DNA from: Arthrobacter sp. efr-133-TYG-118
Lineage (GTDB): Bacteria; Actinomycetota; Actinomycetes; Actinomycetales; Micrococcaceae
Assembly: GCF_030209755.1 (NCBI RefSeq)
Contig: NZ_JARVRH010000024.1
Span: forward strand, 170,731-234,730
Reading direction: 5' to 3'
DNA: 64,000 nt
In this document: positions 63,837-64,000 of the stretch, one piece after another
How positions within the stretch are numbered: position 1 is the stretch's first letter
Layout: every line of letters starts with the position of its first letter
Notes under the pieces: model-generated
What the model was told of the DNA's origin: nothing
Databases searched by the model: none
The model's input: only the letters and a program-made list of their open reading frames with translations
Position numbers and translations under genes: made by a program

Positions 63837-64000
63837 TGATCCATGGTAGTCGGGTCCGCAGAGGCCGGGGTGCCAAAGCGGCGTTTCCGTGACCGAACTA
63901 TCACCCTTGACCGGACGCACGCTCAGATATGCACCCCAATCCCCCGGCGGGTTCAAGGGGTCGTTGCAACACCTGAGTGATTGGTGGGTGTTGTGGTGGG

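Overview
The window is high-GC chromosomal DNA from an actinobacterium. The best fit is the Arthrobacter / Paenarthrobacter / Pseudarthrobacter group of the Micrococcaceae. The evidence is the codon bias, ATGA/GTGA gene overlaps, an actinobacterial SAM-IV riboswitch, sugar ABC transporters without their own ATPase, and the dusB-dgt-dnaG order. This assignment is inferred from content; no database was searched.

Left edge (1-3.7 kb): a decayed mobile region. It holds a frameshifted tyrosine recombinase, a truncated IS110-type transposase and a broken MobF/TrwC relaxase that has lost most of its helicase domain. It stops just short of the 3' end of a CAU-anticodon tRNA, a classic integration position. 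From 3.7 to 11.3 kb come a GT4 glycosyltransferase, a DMT permease, a CDP-alcohol phosphatidyltransferase, a holin-like membrane protein, a Bcr/CflA exporter, small hypothetical genes, and two identical tRNA-Asn genes flanking a metallo-beta-lactamase-fold hydrolase and a dispersed repeat.

Core block (11.4-34.2 kb): dusB, dgt and dnaG; an ABC exporter with its two-component system; a YibE/F-like membrane protein; an FAD oxidase; glyS; a YdcZ-type permease; an S4 protein; two hydrolases; and metY then metX, with a SAM-IV riboswitch placed only before metX. VOC, CPBP-protease and histidine-phosphatase genes follow.

Carbon and nitrogen metabolism (34.2-54.1 kb): a tightly overlapping five-gene amino-sugar/ketose cluster (SIS isomerase, ROK kinase, PfkB kinase, class II aldolase, DeoR regulator); an FAD oxidoreductase with hutI; a tdh-kbl threonine-catabolism operon with an appended GH4 glycosidase and a divergent LysR regulator; and a LacI-controlled cassette with a binding protein, two permeases, a DUF4091/GH123-like protein and a Gfo/Idh/MocA oxidoreductase.

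Right end (54.3-64 kb): a DUF5666 exported protein, the gatCAB amidotransferase operon, and a citrate system made of a CitMHS transporter divergent from a CitA/CitB-type two-component pair, then RidA and GNAT genes. Several families of long perfect or near-perfect palindromes sit at 3' ends of genes, and a 170-bp dispersed repeat occurs twice in opposite orientation. I found no CRISPR array, no intact prophage and no clear-cut new defence system. The most original leads are the repeat families, the unusual sugar cluster with a zinc-motif-less ROK kinase, and the DUF4091 uptake cassette.
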